The notes beneath the pieces were generated by a model. The model was not told the DNA's origin. It saw nothing but the letters and a program-made list of their open reading frames with translations, and ran no database searches. From Halioglobus sp. (GTDB taxonomy: Bacteria; Pseudomonadota; Gammaproteobacteria; Pseudomonadales; Halieaceae), in contig PABK01000058.1 in NCBI GenBank assembly GCA_002699145.1, positions 274,337-338,336 on the forward strand: DNA of 64,000 nucleotides, given 5' to 3'. This document shows, piece after piece, positions 55,624-63,902 of the stretch. The translations under genes and the position numbers were made by a program. How positions within the stretch are numbered: the stretch's first letter is position 1; each line of letters opens with the position of its first letter.

Positions 55624-56465
55624 TGCGCGACGCCCTGACCCTGCCCGCGCCGGCCAAGCTGAACCTGTTCCTGCACATCACCGGGCGCCGGGCGGACGGC
55701 TACCACGAGTTGCAAACCGTGTTCGCCCTGCTGGACTGGGGCGATACCCTGCGCTTCCGGCGCAACGACAGCGGTGCCGTCACCCTGTCCGGGGACGACC
55801 TGGGCCTGGCGCCGCAGGACAACTTGGTGGTGCGCGCCGCGCGCCTGTTGCAGCAGGGCTCCCAGGGGGTGCATATCGAGATCGACAAGCGCATTCCCAG
55901 CGGCGGCGGCCTCGGCGGCGGCAGCTCCGACGCCGCCACCACCCTGCTCGCCCTGAACCATTTGTGGGGCGCGGGCAAGTCCGCCGCGGAACTGGCCGCG
56001 CTGGGCGCCGGGCTGGGCGCGGACGTGCCGGTGTTCCTCGGCGGCCACAGCGCCTGGGCGGAGGGCACGGGCGAACGGCTCACGCCTCTGGACCTGCCCG
56101 CGCGCTGGTACCTGGTGGCGGTGCCCGATTGCCACGTGTCCACCGCGGAAATATTTTCCCACGGACAATTGACACGCAACTCCACTCCCATCAAAATGGC
56201 GACCTTTTTTCAGGGGCACTCCCGCAACGACTGCCAGCCACTGGTCAGGCGCCTCTACCCGGAAGTAGACAAGGCGCTGATTTTGCTGGATAAATTTGGG
56301 GAGGCACGGCTGACGGGAACAGGCGCCTGCGTGTTCGTCGGCTTCCCGGACGAGGCCGGCGCCCGCGCCGCCCAGGGGCAGCTTCCGGCGGGCCTGCGCA
56401 GCTTTGTTGCACGCTGCGTGAACCGCTCGCCGGCACTGGCTGCCCTGACCGAACAGACAGGCTAA
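55623..56465 (+). CDS. ispE: 4-diphosphocytidyl-2-C-methyl-D-erythritol kinase IspE
   Basis: GHMP kinase of the MEP isoprenoid pathway. 280 residues: LPAPAKLNLFLHITGRRADGYHEL (split at PAKLNLFLHITGRR), the ATP loop IPSGGGLGGGSSDAATTLL and the C-terminal GARLTGTG-like segment (EARLTGTGACVFV). Overlaps lolB by one base; followed directly by tRNA-Gln. Confidence 0.95.
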   Translation: MRDALTLPAPAKLNLFLHITGRRADGYHELQTVFALLDWGDTLRFRRNDSGAVTLSGDDLGLAPQDNLVVRAARLLQQGSQGVHIEIDKRIPSGGGLGGGSSDAATTLLALNHLWGAGKSAAELAALGAGLGADVPVFLGGHSAWAEGTGERLTPLDLPARWYLVAVPDCHVSTAEIFSHGQLTRNSTPIKMATFFQGHSRNDCQPLVRRLYPEVDKALILLDKFGEARLTGTGACVFVGFPDEAGARAAQGQLPAGLRSFVARCVNRSPALAALTEQTG

Positions 56466-56467
56466 CT

Positions 56468-56542
56468 TGGGGTGTCGCCAAGCGGCAAGGCACCGGGTTT
56501 TGATCCCGGCATTCGCAGGTTCGAATCCTGCCACCCCAGCCA
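56468..56542 (+). tRNA. tRNA-Gln (anticodon TTG)
   Basis: 75 bases including encoded CCA. Acceptor TGGGGTG pairs with CACCCCA; anticodon stem CCGGG/CCCGG with loop TTTTGAT puts TTG at 56500-56502; T arm GCAGGTTCGAATCCTGC. Only two bases after the ispE stop, so it is probably processed from the lolB-ispE transcript. Confidence 0.97.
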
Positions 56543-56547
56543 TATCC

Positions 56548-56579
56548 GACACCACGGTCCGGCGAGCGTGGTGTCTTTT
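56548..56579 (+). terminator. Rho-independent terminator after tRNA-Gln
   Basis: GACACCACG (56548-56556) and CGTGGTGTC (56567-56575) form a perfect nine-base stem with a ten-base loop, followed by TTTT. It separates the lolB-ispE-tRNA unit from prs. Confidence 0.8.
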
Positions 56580-56621
56580 GCGTTTCGAGAAATACATTAA
56601 TTGACCCAGGGATAGCGCGCA

Positions 56622-57569
56622 GTGTCCTCCAAAATGATGGTGTTCTCGGGTAATGCCAACCCGGAACTGTCCCAGAAAGTGGCGAGCCGCCTGTACCTGT
56701 CCCTGGGCAAGGCCGATGTCGGCAAGTTCAGTGACGGGGAGACCTCGCTGGAACTGAACGAAAACGTCCGCGGCAAGGACGTCTTCGTGCTGCAATCCAC
56801 CTGCGCGCCGACCAACGACAACCTGATGGAACTGGTGGTCATGATCGACGCCCTGCGCAGAGCCTCGGCGACGCGCATCACCGCGGTAGTGCCCTACTTC
56901 GGCTACGCGCGCCAGGACCGCCGGGTGCGCTCGGCGCGGGTGCCCATCACCGCCAAGGTCGTGGCGGACATGATGGTCGCGGTGGGCGTGGACCGGGTGT
57001 TGACCGTGGACCTGCACGCCGAGCAGATCCAGGGCTTCTTCCAGTGCCCGGTGGATAACGTGTACGGCTCGCCGGTGCTGATCAGCGACATCCAGGCCTG
57101 TAACTACGACAACCTGATCGTCGTGTCGCCGGATATCGGCGGCGTGGTGCGGGCGCGGGCGGTGGCCAAGCAACTGGACGACGCCGACCTGGCGATCATC
57201 GACAAGCGCCGGCCGAAGGCCAACGAGGCGCAGGTCATGAACCTGATCGGCGAGGTCCAGGGTCGCACCTGCCTGCTGGTGGACGACATGGTCGACACCG
57301 CCGGCACCCTGTGCAAGGCCGCCGACGCGCTCAAGGAGCGCAAGGCCGCGCGCGTGGTGGCCTACTGCACCCACGCGGTGCTGTCGGGCAACGCCCTGGA
57401 AAACATACGCAATTCCGAGCTCGACGAGCTCGTGGTAACGGACACGATTCCTCTGGGTGAGGAGGCGAAACAGATCGGCAAGATCCGCCAGCTCACCATC
57501 GCCGACCTGCTGGCCGAGTCCATGCGCAGGGTGTCGAACGAGGAATCCATCAGCGCGCTGTTCAACTGA
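56622..57569 (+). CDS. prs: Ribose-phosphate pyrophosphokinase (PRPP synthase)
   Basis: Makes PRPP from ribose-5-phosphate and ATP for nucleotide, His and Trp synthesis. 315 residues: [58 protein letters not shown] and the PRPP loop [14 protein letters not shown] at 56622 gives the usual MSSKMMVF start; ATG at 56634 would remove four residues. Confidence 0.97.
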   Translation: MSSKMMVFSGNANPELSQKVASRLYLSLGKADVGKFSDGETSLELNENVRGKDVFVLQSTCAPTNDNLMELVVMIDALRRASATRITAVVPYFGYARQDRRVRSARVPITAKVVADMMVAVGVDRVLTVDLHAEQIQGFFQCPVDNVYGSPVLISDIQACNYDNLIVVSPDIGGVVRARAVAKQLDDADLAIIDKRRPKANEAQVMNLIGEVQGRTCLLVDDMVDTAGTLCKAADALKERKAARVVAYCTHAVLSGNALENIRNSELDELVVTDTIPLGEEAKQIGKIRQLTIADLLAESMRRVSNEESISALFN

Positions 57570-57650
57570 TTTGCAGGAGAACGGCGTAATACCCACCCAC
57601 CGCGGCGCTGGTCGCAAGCATCGCGGTGCACTATCAAAGGAGTCATGACA

Positions 57651-58346
57651 ATGTCTGACCAATTTGAACTGAACGCGGAAGTGCGCGAGGACATGGGGAA
57701 AGGTGCGAGCCGCCGCCTGCGTCGTCTCGCCGATCTTGTACCGGCCATTATCTACGGCGGCGACAAGGACCCCCAACCCCTGAGCCTGGTACGCAAGGAC
57801 CTGGAAAAAGCGCTGGAAAACGAGGCGTTCTACTCCCAGATCCTCACCATCAAGATCGGTGGCGGCAAGGAAAAGGCCATTCTCAAGGATCTGCAGCGCC
57901 ACCCCGCGAAGCATCGCGTGCTGCACGCGGACTTCATGCGCGTGAACGAGAACGTGGCGATCAAGGTGCACGTACCCATCCACTTCCTCAACGAGACCAC
58001 GTGTGTGGGCGTGAAAATGGAAGGCGGCGTGATCCAGCACCAGGTGACGGATATCGAGATACAGGCCCTGCCGGCGGACCTGCCCGCCTACATCGAGGTG
58101 GACATGAAGGACGTCGCCGTGGGCCAGATCGTGCACCTGTCCGAAGTGCCCCTGCCCGAAGGCGTGACCTCCGTGGCGCTCGCCCTGGGCGAGGACCACG
58201 ACCTGGCCATTGCCTCGGTCATCGCGCCGCGCGGTGGTGCGGACGAGGACGAGGAAGCCGAAGCGGCTGCCGCCGGTGAAGACGGCGATGCGGCCGACGG
58301 CGACGCGGGCGATGCCGGCGACGGCGACGACAAGAGCGGGGACTGA
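57651..58346 (+). CDS. rplY: 50S ribosomal protein L25/general stress protein Ctc
   Basis: 5S rRNA-binding protein of the two-domain Ctc form. 231 residues: L25 domain (about 1-92; GKGASRRLRRLADLVPAIIYGG), beta-barrel C-terminal domain (about 95-185), then a 40-residue tail of Asp, Glu, Ala and Gly. ATG at 57651 has AAGGAG eight bases upstream; an ATG at 57645 is too close to it. Confidence 0.95.
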   Translation: MSDQFELNAEVREDMGKGASRRLRRLADLVPAIIYGGDKDPQPLSLVRKDLEKALENEAFYSQILTIKIGGGKEKAILKDLQRHPAKHRVLHADFMRVNENVAIKVHVPIHFLNETTCVGVKMEGGVIQHQVTDIEIQALPADLPAYIEVDMKDVAVGQIVHLSEVPLPEGVTSVALALGEDHDLAIASVIAPRGGADEDEEAEAAAAGEDGDAADGDAGDAGDGDDKSGD

Positions 58347-58380
58347 GGTCCCCGCCGGATTCGCGTCACGGAACTGACCC

Positions 58381-58968
58381 GTGTCCGCCATCAAGCTGAT
58401 CGTGGGGCTGGGCAACCCGGGCAGTGAGTACCGGGGCACCCGCCACAACGCCGGCGCCGATTTCGTCGAGGAACTGGCGCGCAAGACCGGCGCCACGCTG
58501 CAGGACGAAGCGAAGTTTTTCGGACTGACCGGACGGGCGACCCTGTCCGGACACGACCTGCGCCTGCTGGTGCCGACCACCTTCATGAACCTCAGCGGCA
58601 AGGCCGTGGCGGCGCTGGCGGGCTTCTACAAGATCGCCCCGCAGCAGATACTCGTCGCCCACGACGAACTGGATATCGCCCCTGGCAGCGCCCGCTTCAA
58701 GCAGGGCGGTGGTCACGGCGGCCACAACGGCCTGCGCGATATCATCCCCGCCCTGGGCAACAACCGCGATTTTCACCGGCTGCGCATCGGCATCGGTCAT
58801 CCGGGCCACGCCTCGAAGGTGACCGGCTACGTGCTCAAGCCGCCCTCGCGGCAGGACCGCGAGCGCATCGACGCCAGCATCGACGAGGCCATCGCCGCCC
58901 TGCCGCTGCTGCTGGACGGCGACAGCACCAAGGCCATGACGCGGCTGCACAGTTTCAACGCGGCCTGA
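58381..58968 (+). CDS. pth: Peptidyl-tRNA hydrolase
   Basis: Recycles peptidyl-tRNA dropped from ribosomes. 195 residues from a GTG start. [18 protein letters not shown] holds the catalytic His22 and Asn12; [22 protein letters not shown] and [12 protein letters not shown] follow. Conserved prs-rplY-pth-ychF order. Confidence 0.97.
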   Translation: MSAIKLIVGLGNPGSEYRGTRHNAGADFVEELARKTGATLQDEAKFFGLTGRATLSGHDLRLLVPTTFMNLSGKAVAALAGFYKIAPQQILVAHDELDIAPGSARFKQGGGHGGHNGLRDIIPALGNNRDFHRLRIGIGHPGHASKVTGYVLKPPSRQDRERIDASIDEAIAALPLLLDGDSTKAMTRLHSFNAA

Positions 58969-59004
58969 CGCGCGGCCCTACGCACACAACAGCAAGGAGA
59001 TTCC

Positions 59005-60099
59005 ATGGGCTTCAACTGCGGTATCGTCGGCCTGCCCAATGTCGGCAAGTCGACCCTGTTCAACGCCCTGACCCGGGCGGGTATCGGCGCGGAGAACTTC
59101 CCGTTCTGCACCATCGAGCCCAACGCGGGTGTGGTGCCGGTACCCGACCCGCGCCAGGCCGAGATCGCCGCCATCGTCAAACCCGAGCGCGAGATATCCA
59201 CCAGCATGGAGTTCGTGGACATCGCCGGCCTGGTGGCGGGCGCATCGAAAGGCGAGGGCCTGGGCAACCAGTTCCTGGCCAATATTCGCGAGACCGACGC
59301 TATCGCCCACGTGGTGCGCTGCTTCGAGGACGACAACGTCATCCACGTGGCCAATACCATCGACCCCACCGCGGATATCGAGGTAATCAATACGGAACTG
59401 GCGCTGGCGGACCTGGAAAGTTGCGAAAAGCAGCTACAGAAAGTGACGCGTACCGCCAAGGGCGGCGACAAGGAAGCGGTGGCGATGAAGGCGCTGCTGG
59501 AAAACCGTCTGCTGCCGCACCTCAACGAGGCGCGGCCGGTACGCGCGCTGGCGCTGGACGACAACGAGCGCGCGCTGACGCGGCAACTGTTCCTGCTCAC
59601 CAGCAAGCCGACCATGTACATCGCCAACGTCGACGAGGGCGGCTTCGAGAACAACCCTCACCTGGACGCGGTGCGCGCCATCGCCGAGGGCGAAAACGCC
59701 GTGGTCGTGGCCATCTGCAACCAGATGGAGGCGGAGATCGCCGACCTGGAAGAGGAGGAGAAGCTCGAGTTTCTCGCCGAGATGGGCATGTCCGAGCCGG
59801 GGCTGGACCGGGTAATTCGCGCCGGCTACCAATTGCTGGACCTGCAGACCTTCTTCACCGCCGGCGAGAAGGAAGTGCGCGCCTGGACCGTGAAAGTGGG
59901 GGCCACCGCGCCGGAGGCCGCCGGAGTGATCCACACGGATTTCCAGAAAGGCTTTATCCGCGCCGAGGTGGTGAGCTACGCCGACTTCATCGCCAACGGC
60001 GGCGAACAGGGCGCGAAAGACGCCGGCCGCTGGCGCCTGGAAGGCAAGGACTACATCGTCGCCGACGGCGACATCATCCACTTCCGCTTCAACGTCTAG
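59005..60099 (+). CDS. ychF: Redox-regulated ATPase YchF
   Basis: Obg-family P-loop protein that prefers ATP and is linked to oxidative-stress control. 364 residues: [18 protein letters not shown], the TGS-type C-terminal domain ([18 protein letters not shown]), and NVDE (in [10 protein letters not shown]) replacing the NKxD guanine motif, which is the family hallmark. Followed by a hairpin and the convergent serine hydrolase gene. Confidence 0.97.
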   Translation: MGFNCGIVGLPNVGKSTLFNALTRAGIGAENFPFCTIEPNAGVVPVPDPRQAEIAAIVKPEREISTSMEFVDIAGLVAGASKGEGLGNQFLANIRETDAIAHVVRCFEDDNVIHVANTIDPTADIEVINTELALADLESCEKQLQKVTRTAKGGDKEAVAMKALLENRLLPHLNEARPVRALALDDNERALTRQLFLLTSKPTMYIANVDEGGFENNPHLDAVRAIAEGENAVVVAICNQMEAEIADLEEEEKLEFLAEMGMSEPGLDRVIRAGYQLLDLQTFFTAGEKEVRAWTVKVGATAPEAAGVIHTDFQKGFIRAEVVSYADFIANGGEQGAKDAGRWRLEGKDYIVADGDIIHFRFNV

Positions 60100-60106
60100 A
60101 CCGCGC

Positions 60107-60132
60107 CGCCGCCGGGCGCAAACCCGGCGGCG
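60107..60132. terminator. Hairpin between convergent ychF and serine hydrolase
   Basis: CGCCGCCGGG (60107-60116) and CCCGGCGGCG (60123-60132) form a perfect ten-base stem with loop CGCAAA. There is no T-run on either strand, so it may slow or end transcription from both sides rather than be a classical terminator. Confidence 0.55.
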
Positions 60133-60135
60133 AGA

Positions 60136-61359
60136 TTAATCGTCGCCCAGGGACTGGGCCAGGTCCTGCAGGTAGTCGATGTAGGCGAGTTTCATGGTGC
60201 TGTCGAAATTCTGCGGGTCCGCCGCCAGCTTGACAATGACCACGCGGTTGCGCGGGTGCACAAAAATCGTCTGCCCCCAGATGCCGCGGGCGAGGAAGTC
60301 GCCGTCCCAGTCGCGCGGTGTCCACCACTGGTACATGTAGCCCGAGGGATTGGAGGAGGCCGGGTTGTCGCCGGGCATCAGGTGCGGCTCATTCGGCGTT
60401 ACCGATTCCCGCACCCAGTCCGCCGGCAGTAGCTGCCGCTCGCCGCGCCTGCCCTGGTTCAGGTAGAGCAGTCCCAGCTTGGCGTAATCACGCGCGCTGG
60501 CGGCCAGGCCGCCCATGGCCAGCTCGATACCCTCCCCGTCCAGCGTCCACAAGCCCCGCTGCTCCATGCCCAGCGGGTGCCACAGGCGCGAGGTCATGTA
60601 GTCGGTGAGCGACTCGCCGGTGACCTGCACCAGCAGGATACCCAGCAACTGCGTGTTGATGCTGGCGTAGTGGTTGAAGCTGCCCGGCGCGTGGTCGCGC
60701 TGCAGCGTGTTGATGTACTGCAGGTACGTTAGCGGCGGCACCTGCGTGGTCATCGTATTGATGTCCGAGTCGGGGTCGGTGTAGGTCTCGTTGAAGCGCA
60801 CACCGGTGGACATCTGCAACACGTGCCGGATCGTCACCCCGTCAAAGGTGGGACTGGTCAGCTCCGGCAGGTACTTGCGCACGGGGTCGTCCAGGTCATC
60901 GAGATGCCCCTCGGCCAGGGCGACGCCCACCAGGGCCGAGGTGAAGGACTTGGCCACCGAGAAGGAGGTGTGCAGGCTGTCGCGGGAATCGCCGCGGCCG
61001 TAGTGTTCGTAGATGATCTGCCCGTCGCGGATCACCAGCAGGGACGAGGTGTTGGACAACTCGATGAAGGCTTGCAGGGCCACGTCGCTGCCCAGGAACG
61101 GGCCGCTGTAAGCCAGCGTATCCTGGTTCTCGCCAAGGTCCCAGGGGTCCGGCGACGCCGACATGGTGGAGGTCGGCACGAAGCGCTCCATATGACGGAA
61201 GTTGTCGAAGCGATCGCCGGCGAACATGGCCATGAAACCCGCCGTCTCGCCCTCGGCCGCGGTGCCGCCGATGGTCACGCCCTGGGCGTGGCAGAGGCCT
61301 GCGACGGCCTGGGCAGCCACGCCCAGCAGCACGGCGGCCAGTGTTTTCGAATTGGTCAT
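60136..61359 (-). CDS. Secreted serine hydrolase, beta-lactamase class C-like family
   Basis: 407-residue beta-lactamase-fold hydrolase of unknown substrate. Signal peptide (about 1-25, ending CHA). The nucleophile motif is SVAK at 134-137 (Ser134, Lys137) in TSFSVAKSFTSALVG; the second motif is probably Tyr-Ala-Ser in FNHYASINTQLLG, and a late GxG-like segment GIWGQTIFVHPRN stands where the KTG-type motif occurs. Relatives include esterases, DD-peptidases and 6-aminohexanoate-dimer hydrolases. ATG at 61359; the frame beyond lies antisense to nothing conserved. 34 bases after the SDR gene, so probably co-transcribed with it. Confidence 0.87.
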   Translation of the reverse strand: MTNSKTLAAVLLGVAAQAVAGLCHAQGVTIGGTAAEGETAGFMAMFAGDRFDNFRHMERFVPTSTMSASPDPWDLGENQDTLAYSGPFLGSDVALQAFIELSNTSSLLVIRDGQIIYEHYGRGDSRDSLHTSFSVAKSFTSALVGVALAEGHLDDLDDPVRKYLPELTSPTFDGVTIRHVLQMSTGVRFNETYTDPDSDINTMTTQVPPLTYLQYINTLQRDHAPGSFNHYASINTQLLGILLVQVTGESLTDYMTSRLWHPLGMEQRGLWTLDGEGIELAMGGLAASARDYAKLGLLYLNQGRRGERQLLPADWVRESVTPNEPHLMPGDNPASSNPSGYMYQWWTPRDWDGDFLARGIWGQTIFVHPRNRVVIVKLAADPQNFDSTMKLAYIDYLQDLAQSLGDD

Positions 61360-61393
61360 GGGCAGCTCCTGTACGCGTGTGGGCGGAAGCAGG

Positions 61394-62146
61394 CTACCAG
61401 GGAATCTCCTCGCCCTGGAAGTCGATGAAGCGGCCATTGTCCGCCGGCTCCAGGCCGTCGATAACCTGCACCAGGCCGGCGACACTCTCCTTCACCTCCA
61501 ACTGCGCCTGGGCGCCGCCGAGGCGGGTTTTCACCCAGCCCGGGTGCAGCGCCACGCAGGTGAAGCCCTGCCGGCCCAGTTCGATCGACAGCGACTTGTT
61601 CAGCTGGTTCAGCGCCGTTTTGCTGGCGCGGTAGCTGTAGTAGCCACCGCGGTTCTGCGCGATGCTGCCCATGACACTGGAAATCTGCACCACGGTTTTT
61701 TTCTCTCCCGCCTGCAGGTTCGGCAGCAGCGCCTGGGTGACGCGCAGCGGGCCGTAGGTATTCACCTCGAAGGTCCAGGCCATCTGCTCGAAATCGATCT
61801 CGGCGAGCTGGTTGACGCGCTGCCCGCCGACCCCGGCATTGTTGACCAGGATATCGATGGGCACCTCGGCCAGGGTAGCGGCCAGGGCGGCGACGCTGGC
61901 CGCGTCGGTGACGTCCAGTTGCTCGACCCGCACGTCCAGCGCCTGCAGCTCACTGGCCTGCGCCGGCTTGCGCGCGGTGCCGATCACCGCGTAGCCCTGC
62001 GAGTGCAGCTGCCTGGCCAGTTCCAGGCCGATACCGCGGTTGGCGCCGGTAACCAGCACCGTGGCGGCCTTGTCCTCCCCGGCCGCAAGGGGCAGCGTGG
62101 TGAGGGCCAAAAACAGGGTAAACAGACGGGCGATGTGTCGCAGCAT
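61394..62146 (-). CDS. SDR-family oxidoreductase with predicted signal peptide
   Basis: Short-chain dehydrogenase of 250 residues with all core motifs: nucleotide loop TGANRGIG at 33-40, NNAG in ILVNNAGVGG, and the catalytic Ser and Tyr-x3-Lys in VQISSVMG and YSYRASK. The oddity is an N-terminal hydrophobic stretch (LFTLFLALTTLPLAAG) with Arg residues before it and Ala-x-Gly at its end, like a cleavable signal or an anchor. SDRs need NAD(P)H, so export would be unusual. No downstream ATG gives a shorter form before the loop. Substrate unknown. Confidence 0.85.
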   Translation of the reverse strand: MLRHIARLFTLFLALTTLPLAAGEDKAATVLVTGANRGIGLELARQLHSQGYAVIGTARKPAQASELQALDVRVEQLDVTDAASVAALAATLAEVPIDILVNNAGVGGQRVNQLAEIDFEQMAWTFEVNTYGPLRVTQALLPNLQAGEKKTVVQISSVMGSIAQNRGGYYSYRASKTALNQLNKSLSIELGRQGFTCVALHPGWVKTRLGGAQAQLEVKESVAGLVQVIDGLEPADNGRFIDFQGEEIPW

Positions 62147-62248
62147 GGGAGCCTCCGGGAATCGACGTGGCGCGGACGATGGGAGGCAGTGTACCCGCTG
62201 GCGGCGTGTGCGTCTTGCCCCGTGTGCGGGGCGCGCGGCAGTGGCCCG

Positions 62249-63202
62249 TTAACTCGCCAAGCGCGAGTCGCCGCTGGTAATGTTGCGCAGCAAGTCGCCG
62301 GTGAGCGCCTGCAGTTCTTCCGCCGGGTGCTCGAACTTCAGGCCCACGTGGTAGACCTCCATGTTGCCCATGGTCACCGCCTCCTGGCGCACCACCCGCG
62401 CGCGCAGCTTCAGGTGGCAGGCATCGTCCAGCGTGCTGATCTCGGCCTGCAGGGACTGGCCGAGCTGCATGGGTTCGGGAACGGTCACGCCCAGGCCGCC
62501 GGCGGAAATGTCGTCCAGGGTGGCCTGCAGCTCCGGCACATCGGCAAAATGGATATCCAGCCGCTGGCTGAGTCGCGCGTGCTGGCGCTGGCCCTGCTCG
62601 TCGCTGGACTGCAGCAACTCCTGCAGCAGTTTTTCCAGCTCGGCCTCGTCGCGGGTGCTCATGGTGGCAAAGCGCACGGCCAAACCCTGGCCGCCCGCGG
62701 CCAGGTCCCAGCTACGCAGGTACTTCGCCACGATGGAAATCGCGCCGCCGTCAGGCTTGGGCAGGATGACGCGCAACTTGTCGCCCTGCTCCAGCCGCGT
62801 CTCGTCGACATGAATCGCCGCGCCACCCCAGGAGATATTCTCCAGTTGCGCCGCCACCGGCTCGCTCTCCCCCGGCCACAGCACCTTGACCGGGATGCGC
62901 ACGTTGATGCGGTACTGGCTGCGCTTCTCCTCCGGCGACAGGCTCTCGCCCACGCCCTCGGAGGCCTCGGTAGCCCCGGCCGCGGCCACCTGGACCGCTT
63001 CCAGGGCCTCTTCCAGCACCTCTGCGCCCAGCGCATGGTCCGGGTCGTTCGCCACGGCGTCCTGCAGGCTCTGCAGGGAACTGCCCAGTGACACGAAGCC
63101 GTTGCTGTCGCGGTGCTGCGCCACACTCAGGGCGAGCAGTCGCAGGCAGGTGAACAACTCGTCCTCGCCCACACTGCGCAGGAGCTTCAGATGGTCCGTC
63201 AT
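62249..63202 (-). CDS. Protein with two tandem PilZ domains
   Basis: 317 residues. N-terminal 90 residues are helical and charged with no recognised domain. First PilZ domain (about 93-195): RxxxR as RSQYR at 94-98 and ENISWGGAAI at 121-130. Second PilZ domain (about 207-305): RLSQR at 210-214 and DDISAGGLGV at 230-239. PilZ domains with these motifs bind cyclic di-GMP. No enzymatic output domain is seen, so it may act as an adaptor. Alone in its unit, with tRNA-Met upstream in the opposite direction. Confidence 0.88.
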   Translation of the reverse strand: MTDHLKLLRSVGEDELFTCLRLLALSVAQHRDSNGFVSLGSSLQSLQDAVANDPDHALGAEVLEEALEAVQVAAAGATEASEGVGESLSPEEKRSQYRINVRIPVKVLWPGESEPVAAQLENISWGGAAIHVDETRLEQGDKLRVILPKPDGGAISIVAKYLRSWDLAAGGQGLAVRFATMSTRDEAELEKLLQELLQSSDEQGQRQHARLSQRLDIHFADVPELQATLDDISAGGLGVTVPEPMQLGQSLQAEISTLDDACHLKLRARVVRQEAVTMGNMEVYHVGLKFEHPAEELQALTGDLLRNITSGDSRLAS

Positions 63203-63338
63203 GCCGAGGGTCCTCTTCCCCGCTGTCGCGGAGCTGGCTGGTCTCTTCTGGGACTGTAAAAAAGCCGGCGGTGGCGGGGCAAGCAAAAACCTGACTTTTC
63301 GGCAGATTGGCGACTAAGGTGCGGGGGTGGCGCCGCGC

Positions 63339-63367
63339 TTGACTCCCCCGGGCAAATTCCGGAAAAT
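63339..63367 (+). promoter_or_regulatory. tRNA-Met promoter
   Basis: TTGACT (63339-63344), 17 bases, GAAAAT (63362-63367), then a GC-rich discriminator (GCGCCGCTC) typical of stringently regulated stable-RNA promoters. The tRNA starts 42 bases after the -10. Confidence 0.6.
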
Positions 63368-63408
63368 GCGCCGCTCTCGGGGCTCCAGCCCCGGTGCATG
63401 CCTGAAGT

Positions 63409-63485
63409 GGCTACGTAGCTCAGCTGGTTAGAGCACAGCATTCATAATGCTGGGGTCGGTGGTTCAAGTCCACCCGTAGCTACCA
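63409..63485 (+). tRNA. tRNA-Met (elongator, anticodon CAT)
   Basis: 77 bases with encoded CCA. Acceptor GGCTACG pairs with CGTAGCT (a G-T pair at the end); D arm GCTCAGCTGGTTAGAGC; anticodon stem CAGCA/TGCTG with loop TTCATAA, CAT at 63443-63445; T arm GGTGGTTCAAGTCCACC. The acceptor and D arm match elongator tRNA-Met rather than tRNA-Ile2. The sequence beyond its 3' end changes character, so it may be an integration site. Confidence 0.95.
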
Positions 63486-63575
63486 CTTAACTTCATTTTT
63501 TCTTCTTATATTTCATAAGCTTAGCGCATTTTTCAGATTGCGCAAGACTGACTGTTTTTTAACCAAAATCGATTT

Positions 63576-63604
63576 GTGCCCAAAGCGTGCCCATTTTGTG
63601 CCCA
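63576..63604. repeat. Three GTGCCCA repeats with 11-bp period
   Basis: Identical heptamers at 63576-63582, 63587-63593 and 63598-63604, one per helical turn. They begin 91 bases after the tRNA-Met 3' end. Such phased repeats beside a tRNA resemble arm-type binding sites of tyrosine integrases. Confidence 0.85.
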
Positions 63605-63720
63605 GTCGATTTGCAGCCCCCTACAAACCGCTCAACCCCAAGCCTCCCTTCCATACATTATTCCCACAGCCTGAGCACATCAATTAGACCTGCGTCAGGT
63701 GATTTCCCTCAACACGCGCG

Positions 63721-63755
63721 GCGAAAAACCCAGGTCTGCGACCTGAATTTTTCGC
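63721..63755. terminator. Terminator-like imperfect palindrome
   Basis: Inner stem CAGGTC/GACCTG (63731-63736, 63740-63745) with loop TGC, and outer arms GCGAAAAA (63721-63728) and TTTTTCGC (63748-63755), separated from the inner stem by CC and AA. With A-run before and T-run after, it could terminate transcription on either strand. Confidence 0.55.
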
Positions 63756-63902
63756 GTATTAGGTGGGAAGGATAAAGGTGAAGGCCGACCTCGAACCGGC
63801 TGATTTTATCCGTTTCCCTTCCGCCTGCAGGCATTCGCAATCCATGAAATGTTAGGTCCATAAGGTGATCAACAGGGCATGGGGCTCTACCGATCACCCG
63901 AT

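Larger units (their letters stand above)
63486..63902. other. Low-GC non-coding stretch after tRNA-Met, possible island edge
   Basis: No credible gene is seen in about 415 bases. The composition is visibly more AT-rich than the rest of the window. It contains three GTGCCCA repeats at an 11-bp period and a terminator-like palindrome, both listed separately. This is what the attachment-side edge of an integrated element next to a tRNA gene would look like, but no integrase is visible. Confidence 0.45.

Noticed and set aside
53153..55681. 842-residue minus-strand frame opposite the TPR and lolB genes
   Set aside because: Shadow of two conserved genes; no motifs, strong Arg/Gln bias.
56468..56542. 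tRNA-Gln inside a protein operon as a novelty
   Set aside because: A tRNA between ispE and prs is a known arrangement in Pseudomonas relatives, so it is annotated but not reported as unusual.
57051..57062. DnaA-box-like GGTGGATAA in prs
   Set aside because: A single imperfect site inside a conserved coding sequence, with no cluster or AT-rich unwinding region; not an origin.
63576..63604. GTGCCCA repeats as a CRISPR fragment
   Set aside because: Units are seven bases with four-base spacers, far too short for a CRISPR array.
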